Below, piece after piece: positions 6,476-8,384 of a stretch of 8,384 nucleotides of DNA (positions within the stretch are counted from its first letter, which is position 1; each line of letters starts with the position of its first letter). The notes under the pieces were generated by a model. That model was not told the DNA's origin. It saw nothing but the letters and a program-made list of their open reading frames with translations, and did not search any database. The DNA lies in NCBI GenBank assembly GCA_937915285.1, contig CALDNG010000284.1, positions 1 through 8,384 of the forward strand, given 5' to 3'. A program made the position numbers and the translations under genes. The DNA is from an uncultured Desulfomonile sp. (GTDB taxonomy: Bacteria; Desulfobacterota; Desulfomonilia; Desulfomonilales; Desulfomonilaceae).

Positions 6476-7072
6476 CTATTTCTCGGTAAGGGCCTCACGT
6501 TTGGTAAGGACGTTATCCACTATTCCGTAAGCGACGGCCTCTTCACCACTCATGAAATAGTCCCTTTCGGTGTCCGTTTCGATTCTCTCCCTCGGCTGAC
6601 CCGTGTGGTTGACCAGTATGTCATTCAATTCGCTGCGCATGCGCAGGATTTCCTTGGCATGGATTTCTATGTCCGTGGCCTGCCCCTGGAAACCGCCCAT
6701 CGGCTGATGAATTAGTATCCTGGAATGAGGCAGCGCATGTCTCTTACCCTTGGCGCCGGCCGCCAGCAATAGGGCCGCCATACTGGCCGCCTGCCCAATG
6801 CAGATTGTCTGGATGTCCGGCTTGATGTACTGCATGGTGTCATAAATGGCCAAACCAGCAGTAACAATGCCACCGGGCGAATTGATATAGAAATTGATGT
6901 CCTTTTCAGGGTCTTCGCTTTCCAGGAACAGTAACTGGGCAATTATGAGGTTGGCGACAATGTCATCCACCGCAGTTCCCAAGAATATGATCCGCTCTTT
7001 GAGAAGCCTCGAATATATGTCGTATGATCTCTCTCCACGACTTGTCTGTTCTACAACTATCGGAACTAACAT
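6476..7072 (-). CDS. clpP: ClpP, proteolytic subunit of the Clp protease
   Basis: ClpP is a cytoplasmic serine peptidase. It forms a barrel of two seven-membered rings that cuts polypeptides delivered by ClpX or ClpA. The 198-residue protein has the full catalytic triad Ser97 (GQAASMAA), His122 (ILIHQP) and Asp171 (ERDYFMS), and the conserved NSPGG strand at 64-68. The N terminus starts close to the usual mature form, so little or no propeptide is expected. The ATG at 7072 is only 3 bases after the tig stop. Its Shine-Dalgarno-like GGAG lies within the last tig codons at a longish spacing of about 12 bases, so translation is probably coupled to tig. After the stop codon no clear terminator is seen before clpX. 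Confidence 0.98.
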   Translation of the reverse strand: MLVPIVVEQTSRGERSYDIYSRLLKERIIFLGTAVDDIVANLIIAQLLFLESEDPEKDINFYINSPGGIVTAGLAIYDTMQYIKPDIQTICIGQAASMAALLLAAGAKGKRHALPHSRILIHQPMGGFQGQATDIEIHAKEILRMRSELNDILVNHTGQPRERIETDTERDYFMSGEEAVAYGIVDNVLTKREALTEK

Positions 7073-7075
7073 GGC

Positions 7076-8384
7076 CTATTCACTCTCCGCTTCTTTCTGG
7101 GGAGTCTCTGTGGTTGGCTCAACGTAAGGGGTTTCCGTCACATTGGCGCGCTCTTCAATGAGCTTGTAAACCTTGTCCTCCAGAATAGAATAACTGAAGT
7201 TTTCCATCAGGTTATTATTTTCCATGTGGTCTCTGAGGAAATCAACAGGCACACCTATGAGGTTTGCACGCCTCTCTACTTCGGCGTCTATCTCTTCTGA
7301 TGACACTTCTAAAGATTCCTGCTCCCCTATTGCTTTAAGTATGATGCCTGCCTTGACGTTCTGCAAGGCCACCGGGCGCAACTGGTTTCTCTGCTCCTGG
7401 GTGGGCATCGGGAATCTGCTGAGATCTATACCTTGAGCCTGGAGGGTTTGCAGCGACTCGCGGATCATGTCGTCTATCCGTTGTTCAACAAGCGTGGAGG
7501 GCGCTTCGAATGGATTTTTTTCAACTAACTGATCGACAATCTGCTTCCTCAAAGCGTTTGTGGCGTCCGCCTTGTAAGAGTTGTCGATATCTTCGCGGAT
7601 CTTGTTCCTCAAGTCCTCCAGTGACTGGTAATCACCGAGGTCTTTGGCGAATTCGTCATTGATTTCAGGAACGGTCTTGACCTTTGCGTCAGCTACAACC
7701 ACGGAAAAGTGAACGGTTTTTCCGGCAATCTCTTTTCTGGGGAAATTGTCCGGCAATTCATAGGACAAATCTGTGGGCTCCAACACCTTGAGACCTTCAA
7801 GTTTTTCGTCAAAATCAGGCAGATAGAAATTGCGTCCCATTTCCAGGTGATAATCGGTCACTGTAAGCGAATCAACCGTTTCGCCTTCTATATCTGCGTT
7901 GATATCAACCGTAAGTATGTCTCCCATGGCCACGCCACGATCATCAGGAATAGGCGCAAGTTTTGAGTGCCTGTCACGAATAGCGTCCATCCGATCCAGA
8001 ACATCGGTGTCCTTGACTTCGCGGATGGTCTTGGTGAGGCCTAAGCCATCGTAATCCTTGGCTACTATCGGTGGAGTGACCTCAACTTCCGCCACGTATT
8101 TGAAAGGCTTTCCGTATTCAACCGGCTCGGGATCAAGGCTTAACACACTGATAGGCTTGATCTTCTGCTCATCAAGCCCGAGTTCGAATGTGTCTTCCAC
8201 TATTTTACGTGCAGCGTCTGAATAAACCTGCTCCTTGTAGAGAGACTTAATCATGTCCATGGGGACCTTGCCTCTCCTGAAGCCCCTGATCTGAAGGTTC
8301 TTTTTCAGGTCTTTGTATTGAGCGTCTATCAGCTCATCCACTTTACTTTCATGAATCTCAAAAGTGAGCTTCTTTCTTATTTCG
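7076..8384 (-). CDS. tig: Trigger factor, ribosome-associated chaperone (5' end missing)
   Basis: Trigger factor binds the ribosome exit tunnel and shields nascent chains. The frame stays open to the window edge; 435 codons are visible. Compared with E. coli, roughly 10-12 N-terminal residues are missing. A GTG at 8341 is internal, because conserved sequence (IRKKLTFEIHESK) continues upstream of it. Numbered from the first full codon, the ribosome-binding signature GFRRGKVP is at 34-41, the FKBP-like prolyl isomerase domain at about 150-235, and the C-terminal chaperone arms after that, ending in a polar acidic tail (EAESE). In the isomerase domain the usual IPGFE-type motif reads LPDFDEKLEG, with Asp replacing the Gly, so isomerase activity may be weak. 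It is the first visible gene of the tig-clpP-clpX-lon cluster. Its promoter is outside the window. Confidence 0.96.
   Translation of the reverse strand, partial: EIRKKLTFEIHESKVDELIDAQYKDLKKNLQIRGFRRGKVPMDMIKSLYKEQVYSDAARKIVEDTFELGLDEQKIKPISVLSLDPEPVEYGKPFKYVAEVEVTPPIVAKDYDGLGLTKTIREVKDTDVLDRMDAIRDRHSKLAPIPDDRGVAMGDILTVDINADIEGETVDSLTVTDYHLEMGRNFYLPDFDEKLEGLKVLEPTDLSYELPDNFPRKEIAGKTVHFSVVVADAKVKTVPEINDEFAKDLGDYQSLEDLRNKIREDIDNSYKADATNALRKQIVDQLVEKNPFEAPSTLVEQRIDDMIRESLQTLQAQGIDLSRFPMPTQEQRNQLRPVALQNVKAGIILKAIGEQESLEVSSEEIDAEVERRANLIGVPVDFLRDHMENNNLMENFSYSILEDKVYKLIEERANVTETPYVEPTTETPQKEAESE

Overview
This window is a piece of a bacterial chromosome. Every gene I can support reads on the minus strand. 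Gene order (tig-clpP-clpX-lon) and the style of the Lon, ClpX and ClpP proteins suggest a Gram-negative of deltaproteobacterial (Desulfobacterota) type with moderate GC content. That placement is an inference from family resemblance and gene order; no taxonomic marker is present.

Reading in the direction of transcription (from high to low coordinates), the right two thirds is a protein quality-control cluster. It holds trigger factor (tig, 5' end cut off by the window edge), the ClpP peptidase 3 bases further on, a 217-base spacer with its own candidate promoter and a strong hairpin, the ClpX unfoldase, and 10 bases later the Lon protease. Trigger factor folds nascent chains at the ribosome. 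ClpX unfolds and feeds tagged substrates into ClpP, and Lon degrades damaged proteins. The clpX and lon reading frames can each be opened from an upstream TTG, but the Shine-Dalgarno positions favour ATG starts at 6257 and 4992.

Between lon and the next large gene lies the least ordinary part. A consensus-like promoter (2378-2407) is followed by a leader of about 140 bases with competing hairpins. Then come a strong ribosome binding site, a 62-residue helix-turn-helix-like protein that I do not recognise, and a textbook Rho-independent terminator (1937-1976). Together these make a self-contained transcription unit of about 430 bases. A second good promoter (2007-2036) points the other way and would make an antisense RNA across it.

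The left 1.8 kb is a gene for an iron-sulfur cryptochrome/photolyase (FeS-BCP, prokaryotic (6-4) photolyase family), with the four predicted cluster cysteines and the histidine pair retained. Just after it, at the left edge, a Shine-Dalgarno and ATG mark what looks like the first three codons of another minus-strand gene. I saw no tRNA, rRNA, CRISPR array or insertion sequence.
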